This document shows, in pieces, positions 44,720-56,380 of a stretch of DNA of 64,000 bases (position 1 is its first letter; every line of letters begins with the position of its first letter). Location: contig NZ_JACIUZ010000011.1 in the NCBI RefSeq assembly GCF_014145505.1, positions 62,001 through 126,000 on the forward strand. The letters run 5' to 3'. This DNA is from Limosilactobacillus fastidiosus (GTDB lineage: Bacteria > Bacillota > Bacilli > Lactobacillales > Lactobacillaceae). The position numbers and the translations under genes are program-made. Below the pieces are notes generated by a model that ran no database searches, had not been told where the DNA came from, and saw only the letters and a program-made list of their open reading frames with translations.

Positions 44720-47515
44720 CTATTTTTCTAAGCCTTCATCAACTGTTTCTGGGAAGTTTTCCCGAACCACCTTAGCACAACGAGCACAAAGGGTTGGATA
44801 TGCTGAATCTGAACCAATATCTTCCTTCACCATCCGACAACGTTGACAAGTTTCACCTGGGGCAACACTAACCTTAACGGCGACCCCATCGTTATATTGA
44901 TCGGCATCTTCACCTGCTTCATCAAGAGAATGAAGAACTAATTTTGAAACGCCAAATAATAATTGAACATCTTCATTCAGACTCTCTAATAATTCCTTAT
45001 TATGGTCATTAACGTAAAGGTCAATCTGTGCTTCTAGTGATTTACCAATCATTTTGACATTCCGCGCTTCTTCAAGACTCTTTAATACATGAGAACGAAC
45101 TTCCATAAATTCTGACCACTTATCCAGTAAACCATCTTCACCATCAAAGTGACGAACTTCAGGAATCTCCGTTAATTGAACAAAATCTTCAGGTTCATTC
45201 ATGTAGCTCCAAACTTCTTCAGCCGTATGAGGGAGAATTGGAGTAAGTAACTTAACCATTGTCACTAGGATGTCGTAAAAGACAGTTTGCATAGAACGAC
45301 GAGTCTGTGAATTCTTTGGTTCAATGTAAAGAACATCCTTAGCAATATTCATATAGAAGGCTGATAAGTCATTATTAACAAAATTAATTAATAACCGGTA
45401 AGCATCAAGGAAGTCGTAGTTATCAAAATCAGCCCGCATCTTCTCAAGGAAGTGGTTTAACTTAACCAGCATGTACTGATCAACTGAACTCAAGTATTCA
45501 TATGAAACTGTATCTTCACTAGCATCAAAATCACTGGTATTGGCAAGTAAGAACCGGAAAGTATTCCGTAGCTTACGGTAAGCCTCGGAGATTTGTTGGA
45601 AGGTTCCCATTGAAACCCGAACATCAGCAGAAGTATCAGCACTCATTACCCAAAGACGGATAATTTCAGCACCCATTTGTTGAACAACCTTGTTCGGGTC
45701 AATAACATTTCCTTGGGATTTGCTCATCTTATTGCCTCGCTTATCAAGGGTAAATCCTTGAGAAACAATTGACTTGTATGGTGCATGACCTGAGCAAACA
45801 ACACTAGTAATCAAACTAGAATTAAACCATCCACGGTATTGATCTGAGCCTTCAAGATAAAGATCTGCTGGATATGTTAAGTAATCACGTTCAGTTAACA
45901 CTCCTTGGTGAGAAGAACCAGAATCAAACCAGACATCCATAATGTCAGTTTCCTTGGTAAACTTTCCATGAGGTGAATGCTCGTTAGTGTAGCCTTCTGG
46001 AAGAAGATCCTTTGCATCCCGTTCAAACCAAACGTTAGAACCATACTTTCTAAAGAGATCAGCCACATGGTTAATGGTTTCTTCTTCCATAATTGGTGTC
46101 CCATCTTCAGCATAGAAGATTGGGAGAGGAACACCCCAAACACGTTGACGAGAAATTACCCAGTCACCACGGTCTTTGATCATGTTACGCAAACGAACTT
46201 TACCCCATTCTGGGTAGTACTTAACGTTTTCCAAAGCATCTAAAATATTTTGGCGCATCTTTTCGATGGAAACAAACCATTGATCCGTTGCCCGGAAAAT
46301 AATTGGTTTCTTTGTCCGCCAGTCAAATGGGTAGCTGTGCTTTAGTGGTTCTTCAAGGAGGAGAGCATTGTTATCTTCCAACTTTTGAAGCGAAATATCA
46401 TCAGCCTTTTGATAGAAGACACCATCAAAGTCATCACCATTTTCCTTTGTTAATACCCCTTGATCATTAATAGGAGCAAAAATTGGTAAATCATACTTCT
46501 TCCCAAAGTTGTAGTCATCATCACCATAACCTGGGGCAGTATGAACTAATCCAGTACCTGCATCAGCAGTAACGTAGTCTGCCACTCCAACTAATAAATC
46601 GCGATTAAGGTATGGGTGTTGAGTAGTTAAACCTTCAAGTTCCTTACCCGCTAAGTGCTTAACTACTTTATAATCTTCCCAGCCAAGCTTTTCAGCTAAA
46701 CCATCAAGTAAGTCAGTAGCAACAACAAATTGTCGTTCATCATTTGCTGGCTTAATAACAGAATAATCAAACTTAGCATTCACGGCGACCGCTTCTGAAG
46801 CTGGAATAGTCCATGGAGTAGTCGTCCAAACTACTAAGTAGGTATTATTATCAAGAACGCCCTTACCATCCTTCACTTGTTCAGCAAAGAAGGCTGTTTT
46901 AGCAGTAACATCATGATATTCAACTTCCGCTTCAGCTAATGCTGATTCAGATGACCATGACCAATAAACAGGTTTCTTAGCTTGATAAAGAAGTCCCTTC
47001 TTAGCAAATTCACCGAAAACATGAATTTGAGCAGCCTCAAATTCCTTATTCAATGTTAGATATGGGTGATCCCAGTCGGCACTAACACCTAACCGCTTAA
47101 AGTCAGTTCGTTGTTTATCAACTTGTTCCAAAGCGTATTTTCGACAAAGATCACGGAACTCAGTTAAACTCATCTTTTTCCGGTCATAACCAGCCTTAGT
47201 CAATTGGTGTTCGATCGGTAACCCGTGAGTATCCCATCCTGGAACATATGGTGACCGGTACCCACTCATTGATTTATAACGAACGATAAAGTCCTTTGAA
47301 ATCTTATTCATGGCGTGGCCAATATGAATATTACCGTTGGCGTATGGAGGACCATCATGAAGAATAAACGTTGGTTTCCCCTCATTTAATTTTTGCCGTA
47401 ATTCATATACTTTATTTTCTTCCCAGACACTTTCACGTTGTGCTTCTGTGACTGGTAATTTCCCGCGCATTGGGAATTTGGTTTTACCCAAATTTAAGGT
47501 ATCTTTAACCCGCAT
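44720..47515 (-). CDS. ileS: Isoleucyl-tRNA synthetase
   Basis: Charges tRNA-Ile. The ATG 9 bases after GGAG gives 931 residues. Features: [11 protein letters not shown] with HIGH at 64-67, editing domain, [12 protein letters not shown], the KMSKS loop in [11 protein letters not shown], an anticodon-binding domain and a C-terminal zinc finger (CQRCRM and CARC). The zinc-finger bacterial type is the mupirocin-sensitive class by family knowledge. Expression is probably controlled by the T-box leader just upstream. Confidence 0.98.
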   Translation of the reverse strand: MRVKDTLNLGKTKFPMRGKLPVTEAQRESVWEENKVYELRQKLNEGKPTFILHDGPPYANGNIHIGHAMNKISKDFIVRYKSMSGYRSPYVPGWDTHGLPIEHQLTKAGYDRKKMSLTEFRDLCRKYALEQVDKQRTDFKRLGVSADWDHPYLTLNKEFEAAQIHVFGEFAKKGLLYQAKKPVYWSWSSESALAEAEVEYHDVTAKTAFFAEQVKDGKGVLDNNTYLVVWTTTPWTIPASEAVAVNAKFDYSVIKPANDERQFVVATDLLDGLAEKLGWEDYKVVKHLAGKELEGLTTQHPYLNRDLLVGVADYVTADAGTGLVHTAPGYGDDDYNFGKKYDLPIFAPINDQGVLTKENGDDFDGVFYQKADDISLQKLEDNNALLLEEPLKHSYPFDWRTKKPIIFRATDQWFVSIEKMRQNILDALENVKYYPEWGKVRLRNMIKDRGDWVISRQRVWGVPLPIFYAEDGTPIMEEETINHVADLFRKYGSNVWFERDAKDLLPEGYTNEHSPHGKFTKETDIMDVWFDSGSSHQGVLTERDYLTYPADLYLEGSDQYRGWFNSSLITSVVCSGHAPYKSIVSQGFTLDKRGNKMSKSQGNVIDPNKVVQQMGAEIIRLWVMSADTSADVRVSMGTFQQISEAYRKLRNTFRFLLANTSDFDASEDTVSYEYLSSVDQYMLVKLNHFLEKMRADFDNYDFLDAYRLLINFVNNDLSAFYMNIAKDVLYIEPKNSQTRRSMQTVFYDILVTMVKLLTPILPHTAEEVWSYMNEPEDFVQLTEIPEVRHFDGEDGLLDKWSEFMEVRSHVLKSLEEARNVKMIGKSLEAQIDLYVNDHNKELLESLNEDVQLLFGVSKLVLHSLDEAGEDADQYNDGVAVKVSVAPGETCQRCRMVKEDIGSDSAYPTLCARCAKVVRENFPETVDEGLEK

Positions 47516-47554
47516 ATGCAATTTCTCCTTCCATCTTTTTTATAATTAGTAAAT

Positions 47555-47800
47555 AAAAAAACTTCATCCCTAATTGGGACGAAGTTTTTTCGTGGTACCA
47601 CCCGTTTTCAGGATATTTGACTTTCCAAATACCCCCTCAATCATTGATTAACGGTAATGAACCGATCTAACTTAAAAATATCAGCTAGATTACTCAGGAC
47701 CGATCAAGCAACGCAGTACTAAATGTTAGCCTCACACCTTTTGCTAACTCGCTGAACCGTTCGTGCCTTGCTAATGCCCATCAACGTTTTACTAATTATT
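47555..47800 (-). promoter_or_regulatory. T-box riboswitch leader of ileS
   Basis: On the minus strand the conserved T-box GGGTGGTACCACG lies at 47591-47603, immediately followed by a terminator (CTTCGTCCC, AATTA, GGGATGAAG, then a T run). Upstream lie paired segments consistent with Stem I (GTTAGC / GCTAAC around an apical loop) and a further hairpin ATCTAGCT / AGTTAGAT. Uncharged tRNA-Ile is expected to favour the antiterminator. I could not assign the specifier codon with confidence. The rest of the 300 bp gap to divIVA is this leader. Confidence 0.92.
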
Positions 47801-47819
47801 TCTATTTAATTTTCAACAA

Positions 47820-48722
47820 CTAGTTATTATCCGGGAAGACAACAACCGTATCTCCCTCATCTTGATTACTAGACTTTGTAGAAGCAGAATCAATACTTGT
47901 AGACGATGAAGCTTCACTACCTTGTGCCAGCATCGAATTAAGATCGGTTGTAGAATTGAGAGATACTGTTTTCGCTGAATCAGTGGACACGTTTTCAGTA
48001 TTCTCCTCTGGTTGAACCCCAGCCTCAAGATCTGATGTAGCAACTGATTCTGAATTCTCACTTTCTTCAATTGCAACACTTTCTGAAGTAACTTCTGTAG
48101 AGCCAAGTGTGCTTTCCGGTTCAAAATTACTAGTTGTAATTGAGGTTGATTCTACACTCTCACCCGAATTATTGTCAAGACGAGTTCCTAAAATATTTTG
48201 AATTTCACCATATTTGTTAATATCATCATTAGCTAATAGCTTATCCCATTCAGCACTCTTAACAACTTCCAACTGTGACTCAAGCATTACCTGTAAACGT
48301 TGACGGAAGATTCGGGTTTGTTTCTTTAGATCACTGGTCTCAGTGGTTAACTTACGAGTTCCTTCTGCAGTATCTTCAACGATTTGATTAGCTTTTTCAT
48401 TAGCAGTTGAAACAATATCAGTTGCTTGCTTTTGTGCTTCACGAACCATAATATCCGCTTCACGTTTAGCATTATTTTTTACCTTATCCGCGGCTTCCTG
48501 AGCAACTAAGATTGACTTATTCAATGAGTCTTTTAACTCACTAAAGTACTTTAACTTACTTTCATAGGCCTTTACTTTTTCCTGTAATGTCCGATTCTGT
48601 TCAGTTAATTCTTGAACTGTTTTTGCGACCTCCTTAATGAAGTCGTTCACTTCAGTTGGATTATAACCGCGCATCTTAGTATTAAATTGAATTTGATTAA
48701 TTTCGTCTACAGTTAAACTCAT
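47820..48722 (-). CDS. divIVA: Cell-division scaffold DivIVA
   Basis: Coiled-coil protein that marks poles and septa by sensing membrane curvature. The ATG after GGAGG gives 300 residues. The N-terminal membrane-binding part (MSLTVDEINQIQFNTKMRGY, then EVNDFIKEVA) and a long coiled coil (to about 180, with heptad-rich ELTEQNRTLQEKVKAYESKL) are typical. After about residue 185 comes an unusual long Ser/Thr/Glu-rich disordered tail. Sits after ylmH as in other Firmicutes. Confidence 0.95.
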   Translation of the reverse strand: MSLTVDEINQIQFNTKMRGYNPTEVNDFIKEVAKTVQELTEQNRTLQEKVKAYESKLKYFSELKDSLNKSILVAQEAADKVKNNAKREADIMVREAQKQATDIVSTANEKANQIVEDTAEGTRKLTTETSDLKKQTRIFRQRLQVMLESQLEVVKSAEWDKLLANDDINKYGEIQNILGTRLDNNSGESVESTSITTSNFEPESTLGSTEVTSESVAIEESENSESVATSDLEAGVQPEENTENVSTDSAKTVSLNSTTDLNSMLAQGSEASSSTSIDSASTKSSNQDEGDTVVVFPDNN

Positions 48723-48750
48723 CAGTTTTTCCTCCATCATGTGATCTTAA

Positions 48751-49536
48751 TTAAGCATGAATTATTGATAAGGTAATTCGGTGCTTATTTTTCCTAGTAA
48801 CGTTCCCAATTTGATCTATTCGCAAACGCCCCGCATGCCTTACGGATAACATATCATGCTCACCAACTAGGTAATCCGGCTTTTGCATCATTTCCCAATT
48901 AATTTGAACAAACCCGTGTTCCAACAATTGTTTTGCCCGATTACGAGAATAATTGAATCCAGCAGCAATTATTGAATCAATTCTTAACGATGAAACTGTT
49001 GTTGTTAATTGTTCCCAATCATCTTCTGGCTCGATTAATTGTGCAAAAGAGATTAGATTCCACTTAACCTTAATCTTACCAACATGATCAATGCGCTCAC
49101 GTACAAAACGAGCCATTTGATTAGTTACTACTACTTGCCACTGACTCCCATCAGTAACAATATCTCCGAACGTCGCCCGCTCCAATCCTTCACCTAATAG
49201 CGTACCCATTATCTGCCGATGGTGTAACTCAGCAAATTTTTGTGGGTATATAACTTCCAGACAAGTTATTTCAAAATCCTCTGCTTTGGGCTCATAGTAA
49301 GGGGGAAAGAAGAGTACCCGCTTCATTTCCGCATTTTGCCAGCCTCCAACCGATGTCATCTTAACATCCTCATTACCATTAACAAGTGTTTGGGCAATAT
49401 ATCGCTGTCGTGGGTTAAGAAATGGCGTAAGTACAGGACGATATTGATCCCCAGCTTGGACTAGCCAATCGTTAATTTGATCAATAATTGGTCCTTCATC
49501 AGTCCGGAAATGTTGTTTTATATTTAATTCATCCAT
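48751..49536 (-). CDS. ylmH: S4-domain RNA-binding protein YlmH
   Basis: A 261-residue protein with an N-terminal YlmH-type domain and a C-terminal S4 domain (about 180-245; RIDSIIAAGFNYSRNRAKQLLEHGFVQ). YlmH homologues act in rescue of stalled large-subunit ribosomes and are linked to division genes by position. It is placed between ylmG and divIVA and is probably cotranscribed with them. Confidence 0.92.
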   Translation of the reverse strand: MDELNIKQHFRTDEGPIIDQINDWLVQAGDQYRPVLTPFLNPRQRYIAQTLVNGNEDVKMTSVGGWQNAEMKRVLFFPPYYEPKAEDFEITCLEVIYPQKFAELHHRQIMGTLLGEGLERATFGDIVTDGSQWQVVVTNQMARFVRERIDHVGKIKVKWNLISFAQLIEPEDDWEQLTTTVSSLRIDSIIAAGFNYSRNRAKQLLEHGFVQINWEMMQKPDYLVGEHDMLSVRHAGRLRIDQIGNVTRKNKHRITLSIIHA

Positions 49537-49542
49537 TTTTCC

Positions 49543-49809
49543 TCAAAGCATTATGGTAATTGCTTTCAAACCATATTGAACAAGATAAAGGACAAAGATC
49601 GCAATAATTGGCGAAAAATTGATTCCTCCTAGTAGTGGGATAAAATCAAACCACCTCATGTAAGGTTCTACCAACTGATTAACAATCTCGCCTAAACGAC
49701 TTCCCCGTGCATTCGGAAACCACGATAATAAGCACCAAATGACAATCACCAAAATATAAATATCAATTAGTTGATAAATTACCCAGGCTAAAAAATTAAT
49801 AATTGCCAT
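49543..49809 (-). CDS. ylmG: YggT family membrane protein YlmG
   Basis: Small integral membrane protein of 88 residues with two hydrophobic segments flanking the conserved loop ARGSRLGEIVNQLVEPYMRWFDFI. The family is conserved in division clusters of Gram-positives and cyanobacteria; no biochemical role is certain. Six base pairs upstream of ylmH. Confidence 0.9.
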   Translation of the reverse strand: MAIINFLAWVIYQLIDIYILVIVIWCLLSWFPNARGSRLGEIVNQLVEPYMRWFDFIPLLGGINFSPIIAIFVLYLVQYGLKAITIML

Positions 49810-49826
49810 TGTAAGCTCCCTTTATA

Positions 49827-50234
49827 TTAAATCTTATCTGTATCATTCTTGAGGTTATCAGACAAGTTACCAGAAACCTCAAAATTCTTTGGTGTACAAA
49901 GGAAAATCTCTTTTCCAATCCGTTTAATATCACCACTAATCGCAAATACGGTTCCATTCAAGAAATCGACAATTCGACTCGCTACTTTTGCATCCATCTG
50001 GGAAAAGTTAACAATTACTGCCCGATCATTTAATAATTGATCGGCAATCTGTTTAACATCCGCATAAAGTCGTGGCTCATAAAGGGCAATCTTACTTGAA
50101 CGTTGGCGAATACTATTCATTGAAACGACTTTATTATTATCATTTTGTGAAACTGGTGCTTGTTCATCATAGTATTCATCTTGATTATCAGAATCACTGT
50201 CACTGAAGAGACTCTTAAAAAGGTTAGTTGCCAT
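49827..50234 (-). CDS. sepF: Cell-division protein SepF
   Basis: Ring-forming membrane anchor of FtsZ. The ATG after AGAGGAAA gives 135 residues; a frame beginning 69 bp upstream has no ribosome binding site. The N-terminal amphipathic helix ([11 protein letters not shown]) would bind the membrane, an acidic linker follows, and the C-terminal DUF552 domain has [18 protein letters not shown] and [12 protein letters not shown]. Directly after ftsZ, as usual. Confidence 0.94.
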   Translation of the reverse strand: MATNLFKSLFSDSDSDNQDEYYDEQAPVSQNDNNKVVSMNSIRQRSSKIALYEPRLYADVKQIADQLLNDRAVIVNFSQMDAKVASRIVDFLNGTVFAISGDIKRIGKEIFLCTPKNFEVSGNLSDNLKNDTDKI

Positions 50235-50312
50235 CTTGTTTCCTCTTACTTTCCTAGAATTGCGAAATGGGAGATGCCCTAAAACAGTGCCTCTCCCCAT
50301 CACTAGCTATAA

Positions 50313-51551
50313 TTATTGACGACGGTTCTTAAAGAATGGTGGCGTTGACAAATTATCATCGTCATCATCAGTTGCAGCAGAGTCATCGTTAAAGACGTTA
50401 AATTCTGGCTTCTTAACATGCGAGAACTCATTATCTGTCTTTTCGTTTGAATCATCAATTCCTGCAGTTGGATCATTCCAACCATCAAATGGATCTTCAG
50501 AACTAGTAGTCTCCTTTGGCTTGCTATCTTCATTCTTTGGTTCATCACTTACAGGAACTACATGTTGCGCCTTCTGAGCTTCTTTGCTCTTCTTAGCGTC
50601 AATCCCTGTAGCAATTACAGTAACCCGTACTTCATCACCAAGAGATTCATTTAATGACATCCCAAATGAAATATCAACGTTCGTACCAGCTGCCTGCTTA
50701 ATTACATCAGAAGCTTCTTGAGCTTCAAACATTGAAAGATCTTTACCACCAGTAATATCCATTAACACATGTTGAGCTCCAGAAATTGAAACTTCAAGAA
50801 GTGGTGATGAGATAGCCTTCTTAGTTGCTTCGGTAGCACGGTTCTCGCCAGTTGCACTACCAACACCCATCAAAGCAGAACCTTGATTAGACATTAAGGT
50901 CTTAATATCAGCAAAGTCCAAATTGATATAACCTGGAGTAACAATTAAATCAGAAATCCCTTGCACACCTTGACGAAGAACATTATCTGCTTCCTTGAAC
51001 GCCTCCATCATTGGGGTCTTTTTATCAATCATTTCTAATAAACGATTATTAGCAACAATGATTAAAGTATCAACATTTGCCTTTAACTTAGCTAACCCTT
51101 CACTAGCAAACTTATCACGCCGAGGACCTTCAAAAGTAAATGGACGGGTGACAACACCAACCGTTAATGCACCACTATCCTTAGCAATTTTGGCAACAAC
51201 AGGTGCAGCACCAGTACCAGTACCACCACCCATTCCAGCAGTAATAAAGACCATATCTGAACCTTCAAGTGCTTTTTGAATCTGTTCTTCACTTTCTTCA
51301 GCTGCTTTATCACCAACCTCAGGGTTAGAACCAGCACCAAGTCCCTTAGTCAATTTAGGACCTAATTGGATCTTTGTCTGTGCCTGAGAAGCGTTCAGCG
51401 CTTGGAGGTCAGTATTAGCAACGATAAAATCGACACCCTGAACTTTTTCAGTAATCATTCGATTTACGGCATTACCGCCACCACCTCCGACACCAATAAC
51501 TTTAATCTTAGCTCCGGCAAATTGGTTCTCCATTGAATTCTCGTTATCCAT
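50313..51551 (-). CDS. ftsZ: Cell-division GTPase FtsZ
   Basis: Tubulin-like GTPase forming the Z ring. The 412 residues show [15 protein letters not shown] at the N terminus, the nucleotide signature [24 protein letters not shown] and the T7 region with NLDFADIKT, then an acidic, disordered C-terminal linker (about 330-400) and a terminal peptide [18 protein letters not shown] that fits the SepF/FtsA-binding tail. Confidence 0.98.
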   Translation of the reverse strand: MDNENSMENQFAGAKIKVIGVGGGGGNAVNRMITEKVQGVDFIVANTDLQALNASQAQTKIQLGPKLTKGLGAGSNPEVGDKAAEESEEQIQKALEGSDMVFITAGMGGGTGTGAAPVVAKIAKDSGALTVGVVTRPFTFEGPRRDKFASEGLAKLKANVDTLIIVANNRLLEMIDKKTPMMEAFKEADNVLRQGVQGISDLIVTPGYINLDFADIKTLMSNQGSALMGVGSATGENRATEATKKAISSPLLEVSISGAQHVLMDITGGKDLSMFEAQEASDVIKQAAGTNVDISFGMSLNESLGDEVRVTVIATGIDAKKSKEAQKAQHVVPVSDEPKNEDSKPKETTSSEDPFDGWNDPTAGIDDSNEKTDNEFSHVKKPEFNVFNDDSAATDDDDDNLSTPPFFKNRRQ

Positions 51552-51571
51552 TCGACACCCTCCGTTAATTA

Positions 51572-52921
51572 TTAATCAAATAAATTATTGAAAAGGCTCT
51601 TAAATTTACTGCTAAATGAGCCATCTTTCTTTTTTGTAGTCTGTTCTTGGTTAGTACGTTTTTGCACGGAATTATTACTATCCTCAATTGAACGTTGACT
51701 CTGAGGTTCACGATTACCAGCATTAGTATCTGGTGTAGTCTTTCCGAAGTCAGCTTCTTGAACTACTTGTTTAATTAATCGATCAATTCCGGATAACCGA
51801 TCCTCATAAAGTGCAAGTGCATAACTAATGGCGAAACGCGGATGACGAATTCCCATCTGTTCAGGAACAAATACTTTTACATTTCCAGAAAAGTATTGTT
51901 TAGCCAACGCTCTAATACCTGGTAAGGCAGCAACGCCACCGATCAAAATCACACCACCTGGCAATTCAGGAGCATTAATTCGGTCAAGCTGGCGAGCAAT
52001 CCGGTCAAAAATTTGCCGAATCCGTGCCTCAATAACTTCTGAAAGATATTTTTCACTATATTGAACCGGCTTATCTTGACCAACAACTGTAACGTCAATT
52101 TGAACATCATCATCAGCCTGCGTACTATCAGCAAATCCATGATCCCGTTTGAGTTGTTCAGCATTCTTCAGGGAAGTATTTAATACTGTTGAAATATCCT
52201 TGGTAATATATTGACCACCTTCAGGATCTACATAACTATACTTTAGTTGGTGATCATGAATGATACTTGTCGTTGTCTGACCGCCACCAAGATCGATGAC
52301 CAATGTTCCAAAGTCCTGTTCACCATCATTAAGTAGGTTAAAACCAGTAGCAATTGGCGTAACTACAAAATCCCGGACTGTATAACCGGCTTGTTGAATT
52401 GCCTTTTTTGCATTATGCACAATCGTCTTTGGACCAGTATAAAGAGTTCCTTTCATTTCAAGGCGAACCCCTACCATTCCACGCGGATCTTTTATTCCAT
52501 CGAAGCCATCAACAGTAAACTCAGTCGGAACTAAATCAATTACTGTTCTCTCAGGCGGAATACTTTGTGTTAACGCTTCTCGTGCTAAATCTAAGACATC
52601 TTGATCAACGATTTCACGTGATTGACCATTATTAGCAATGGTAATCATTCCATGAACTCGTTGCATTTGTAAATAGTTTGCTGGCAACCCAACAATTACT
52701 TCTTTAATGTCTATATTGGACTTTTCCTCTGCCTGAGCAATGGCACTTGAAATTGCACGAGCGGTTTTATCAATATCAACTATTACACCACGACTCATTC
52801 CGGCCGCTGGTTCAACACCGACACCAATAACTCTAATTTGCCCTTTTACATTTTCACATACTAATGCTTTTATCGAGGTGGTTCCAATATCTAACCCAAC
52901 ATAAACCTCAGAATTATCCAT
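51572..52921 (-). CDS. ftsA: Cell-division protein FtsA
   Basis: Actin-like membrane tether for FtsZ. The 449 residues show [16 protein letters not shown] at the phosphate-binding site, the 1C domain, [10 protein letters not shown] and [15 protein letters not shown], then a glutamine/serine/lysine-rich linker and a C-terminal amphipathic helix [11 protein letters not shown] for membrane binding. The 118 bp upstream between divIB and ftsA are AT-rich with a long T run; a promoter there is likely but not well defined. Confidence 0.96.
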   Translation of the reverse strand: MDNSEVYVGLDIGTTSIKALVCENVKGQIRVIGVGVEPAAGMSRGVIVDIDKTARAISSAIAQAEEKSNIDIKEVIVGLPANYLQMQRVHGMITIANNGQSREIVDQDVLDLAREALTQSIPPERTVIDLVPTEFTVDGFDGIKDPRGMVGVRLEMKGTLYTGPKTIVHNAKKAIQQAGYTVRDFVVTPIATGFNLLNDGEQDFGTLVIDLGGGQTTTSIIHDHQLKYSYVDPEGGQYITKDISTVLNTSLKNAEQLKRDHGFADSTQADDDVQIDVTVVGQDKPVQYSEKYLSEVIEARIRQIFDRIARQLDRINAPELPGGVILIGGVAALPGIRALAKQYFSGNVKVFVPEQMGIRHPRFAISYALALYEDRLSGIDRLIKQVVQEADFGKTTPDTNAGNREPQSQRSIEDSNNSVQKRTNQEQTTKKKDGSFSSKFKSLFNNLFD

Positions 52922-53039
52922 TGAGAGGAACCTCCTAAATTTTTTACACTAAATTAATATTTTTATTTATTAATCTAAACTAGATTTTACCACAGTTAAT
53001 CACTTGAAAAAAAAGATCTTCGCGAGTTTTTTCATAAGA

Positions 53040-53879
53040 TTATTTACTTTTTTCTCCATAATCATATGAATAAGCACCCACTCGAAGGTCAATAACCCCT
53101 TGTCCCTTCATCTTAGTTAGAATTGATGGATAATATTTCATCTTATCACCAACATTTGTCAATGTCGCTTTAACAGTATTTCCATCTTTCATATAGAGGA
53201 TCACTTGATGGGGAGACTCTTTTGTTGGTTGATACTTAATGGAGGAAATCCCGTGATAAATTACCGGCTTTAATTTTCCAAGCTGTTGACCAAGAATTTC
53301 AAGCTGCTGACGGTGATTTTCAAACCCCTGAAAATCAATATTTGTATTTTGTGCTGTTGTTAACTGCAACTGCCCGTTTGATAATACAGCATATTTTTGC
53401 TTGCCAACTTGTGCCTCACCTAATAAACGATTTTCCGTAATCGCAATATGAACGCTTTGAGGACCGCGAAGACTAACTTCAAGTGTTTTAACCTGTGGAT
53501 TCGTGATCTTAGCCTCATGTTCTAAGTGATTTTGACCTAACCAGGCAGTCCAAATTAGCCTTCCTGGACGAATCGTAGATGCATTTTCAACTTCTTTATC
53601 TGTTAATTCGTTATTCCCACTGATTGTAATATTAGTGATCTTACTTATCGGTAGAATGATATAAATCATTACTAACAGAATAATTCCAAAAAGCCACATT
53701 AACGCACTAATTCTTTTTTTACTAGAATTCCGACGATGCTGTTTTATCCCAACAACCTTACTTCCAATTGGTTGATGTGCTTTTTGTGCAGAAAAATTCT
53801 GCCTTTCCAGATGCGCTAAACGCTGAGAATAACGACGATGCTCTGGAATAGAAGTGCCTCTCGTCATTTCATCCACCAA
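53040..53879 (-). CDS. divIB: Cell-division protein DivIB/FtsQ
   Basis: Bitopic divisome protein. The 279 residues have a cytoplasmic basic region (about 1-60), one membrane helix (about 62-82, LMWLFGIILLVMIYIILPI), the POTRA domain (about 85-155, ITNITISGNNELTDKEVENAS) and a beta domain. Together with FtsL it stabilises the divisome. Starts next to the murG stop with no gap. Confidence 0.93.
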   Translation of the reverse strand: MVDEMTRGTSIPEHRRYSQRLAHLERQNFSAQKAHQPIGSKVVGIKQHRRNSSKKRISALMWLFGIILLVMIYIILPISKITNITISGNNELTDKEVENASTIRPGRLIWTAWLGQNHLEHEAKITNPQVKTLEVSLRGPQSVHIAITENRLLGEAQVGKQKYAVLSNGQLQLTTAQNTNIDFQGFENHRQQLEILGQQLGKLKPVIYHGISSIKYQPTKESPHQVILYMKDGNTVKATLTNVGDKMKYYPSILTKMKGQGVIDLRVGAYSYDYGEKSK

Positions 53880-54980
53880 CTAATGCTCGTTAATTGCTTC
53901 ATGGAGAACAGAAATTAATTCATCAGCAGCCTGAGGATGACCAACTTTACGAGATGCATTTGCCATTTTATCACGAAGTTTTTGGTTTTCCATAATTTTA
54001 TCCGCTTGAAGTAGTAACGCCCTACTATCTAACTTGTCCTCAGTAATCATGACCGCAGCATTTTTCCGGACTAACGATTGAGCATTCTTTACTTGGTGGT
54101 TAGCAGTTACGTATGGACTCGGAATTAGGATTGTGGGTACTCCTAATGCAGTTACTTCCGCAATCGTAGTAGCTCCCGCGCGGGAAACTAATGCAGCTAT
54201 TTTAGGCATTTTTGCCGGCATATCCTTAATATACGGAACAACTTTAATATTTTCTCCAATTTTCATTCTTTGCAACTGCTTTTGGACGTTATCATATCGC
54301 TTTTGCCCCGTAGCAAAGATCACTTGGTAGGAACGCTTACTAAATTCCGGAATTGCATCCACAACTGTCGAATTAATTTTTGGTGCGCCTTGACTTCCAC
54401 CAAAAATCATCAAAGTTGGAACACCATCTTTTAACCCATACTCTTCCCAAGAAAAGCTACTAGCAGTTTGAGAAGCAACTTGTTGAGCTCGCGGGTTACC
54501 AGTCAGCGTTACTTTTTCTTTTGGAAACTGGCTGCGAGCCGCTTCAAACGCAATTGCGATCTGATCCACATACCGACTTAAGAATTTATTTGTTATCCCG
54601 ACAACACTATTTTGTTCATGAATCACTGTTGGAATATGCTGCTTAGCTGCAGCATAAAGGACCGCACCACTCACATAACCACCAGTCCCTAAAACAACGT
54701 CCGGTTTAAAATCACGAATAATCTTTTTTGCATGGTGAACAGAACGAAGAAAAAGATAGACGGTCTTAAAGTTTTCTAATGAAAGTGACCGCTTAAAACC
54801 CTGCATTTGCATTGTTTCAAGCTTAATTCCTGCATCTGGAACGATTTTATTTTCAAGTCCCCGAGTCGTCCCAACATAAAGAACCTCTGTATTTGGTTCT
54901 ACCTGTCTTAACCGCTCAATCAATGCTAATGCCGGATAAATATGACCACCAGTGCCGCCGCCAGAAACAAGTAACCGCAT
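53880..54980 (-). CDS. murG: UDP-N-acetylglucosamine transferase MurG
   Basis: Adds GlcNAc to lipid I to form lipid II on the inner membrane face. The 366 residues have [15 protein letters not shown] near the N terminus, [15 protein letters not shown], and the C-terminal UDP-GlcNAc site with [11 protein letters not shown] and [11 protein letters not shown]. Normal length; part of the continuous mur/fts run. Confidence 0.97.
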   Translation of the reverse strand: MRLLVSGGGTGGHIYPALALIERLRQVEPNTEVLYVGTTRGLENKIVPDAGIKLETMQMQGFKRSLSLENFKTVYLFLRSVHHAKKIIRDFKPDVVLGTGGYVSGAVLYAAAKQHIPTVIHEQNSVVGITNKFLSRYVDQIAIAFEAARSQFPKEKVTLTGNPRAQQVASQTASSFSWEEYGLKDGVPTLMIFGGSQGAPKINSTVVDAIPEFSKRSYQVIFATGQKRYDNVQKQLQRMKIGENIKVVPYIKDMPAKMPKIAALVSRAGATTIAEVTALGVPTILIPSPYVTANHQVKNAQSLVRKNAAVMITEDKLDSRALLLQADKIMENQKLRDKMANASRKVGHPQAADELISVLHEAINEH

Positions 54981-54981
54981 A

Positions 54982-56358
54982 TTATTTCTCCTCCTGTTCT
55001 TTAATTAACGTATTAACAGCTTCAATGAATTTATCACCGCGAACCTCAAAGCTCGGGAACTGATCCCAACTAGCATTAGCAGGAGACAGCAAAATAACAT
55101 CTCCCGGCTCACTAACCTTCCAAGCTTCTGGAACGGCAGTAATTGCATTTTCACTTTCAATTATTGTTGGAATTTGAGCTTGCTCAGCAGCATCTTTCAT
55201 TTTATCTTTACACTGTCCAAAAACAACGATCGCTTTAACATGCTTTTTAAAATATGGAACTAGGCGTTCAAAGGTATAGCCACGATCTAACCCACCAGCT
55301 AATAAGATAACTGGTTGTTCAAACCCCTGAAGTGCTACCTCGGTTGCTTCAATGTCAGTTGACTTAGAATCATTGTAAAATCGTCGTTCCTCATAATCTG
55401 TTACGTATTGAAGACGATGACGAACTCCACTAAAGCTTGTCAAAACATCAATAATTTCCTGATTAGCAACCCCGCTTAATTTAGCGGCAGCAATTGCAGC
55501 TAAAGCATTTTCCACATTTTGAGGACCAATCAGACGAATATCCTTAGCGTCCATAATGTATTCACCACGCCAATAAATCTTACCATTCTCCTCATAAGAA
55601 CCCTTATGACTTTTATTTTGTCGTGAAAAAGGAACGATCGTTGCTCGGGAACGCTGTGCAATTTTTTGCCATTCATCGCGATCCCAATTCACAATTAAGT
55701 AATCATCACTAGTTTGGTTACGGGTGATATTTAACTTAGCATTAATATAGTTTTCACGTGTTTTATGGTAATCAAGGTGGTTAGAGAAAATATTAGTAAT
55801 AATTGCAATATGTGGATGAATAGTTGGAGTTCCTAGTAACTGAAAGCTTGAAAGTTCAGTAACTAACGTATCATCTGGTCCTAATTCAGCAGCTACTTTG
55901 CTAAAGGAAACCCCAATATTACCAGCATATTTAACCCGATGAGAGTTATTCTTTGCAATCATTAATTGCGTCAAGGTTGTTGTTGTCGTCTTCCCATTAC
56001 TCCCAGTGACACTCACGAGGTGTCCTTCAAAAATCTGCCAGCCTAACTCTGCTTCAGTAATAATCGGTGTCTTTTTTTCCACAAACTTAGCTACTAATGG
56101 ATTATCATAAGGAATTCCCGGATTCTTTACCACAACATCAAAGTTGTCTTCCGCAAGACTAAGCGGATTAGAACCAGTAAGCACTTTAATTCCATCATTT
56201 TCAAGTTTTTCAATAATTGAAGGATCCTTAGGGGTTGCCTGATCATTAGCAACAACCTCAGCACCTAATTTTCTTAACAGGTATGCCGCGTTTAACCCAC
56301 TAATTCCAAAGCCCATTACAAGGACTTTTTTATTATTATAGTTTGTTACTTTCTTCAT
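54982..56358 (-). CDS. murD: UDP-N-acetylmuramoylalanine-D-glutamate ligase
   Basis: Adds D-glutamate to UDP-MurNAc-L-alanine using ATP. The ATG after AGGTGG gives 458 residues. Domain features: an N-terminal Rossmann-like [12 protein letters not shown], the ATP-binding loop [16 protein letters not shown] and the C-terminal ligand domain with YNDSKSTD and LLAGGLDRG. Follows mraY by 22 bp. Confidence 0.97.
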   Translation of the reverse strand: MKKVTNYNNKKVLVMGFGISGLNAAYLLRKLGAEVVANDQATPKDPSIIEKLENDGIKVLTGSNPLSLAEDNFDVVVKNPGIPYDNPLVAKFVEKKTPIITEAELGWQIFEGHLVSVTGSNGKTTTTTLTQLMIAKNNSHRVKYAGNIGVSFSKVAAELGPDDTLVTELSSFQLLGTPTIHPHIAIITNIFSNHLDYHKTRENYINAKLNITRNQTSDDYLIVNWDRDEWQKIAQRSRATIVPFSRQNKSHKGSYEENGKIYWRGEYIMDAKDIRLIGPQNVENALAAIAAAKLSGVANQEIIDVLTSFSGVRHRLQYVTDYEERRFYNDSKSTDIEATEVALQGFEQPVILLAGGLDRGYTFERLVPYFKKHVKAIVVFGQCKDKMKDAAEQAQIPTIIESENAITAVPEAWKVSEPGDVILLSPANASWDQFPSFEVRGDKFIEAVNTLIKEQEEK

Positions 56359-56380
56359 TTCTCTTTCCACCTAGCTTAGA

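Noticed and set aside
50303-50548. Minus-strand 81-codon frame inside the ftsZ linker
   Set aside because: Alternative frame of the acidic FtsZ linker with methionine/glutamine-rich nonsense translation.
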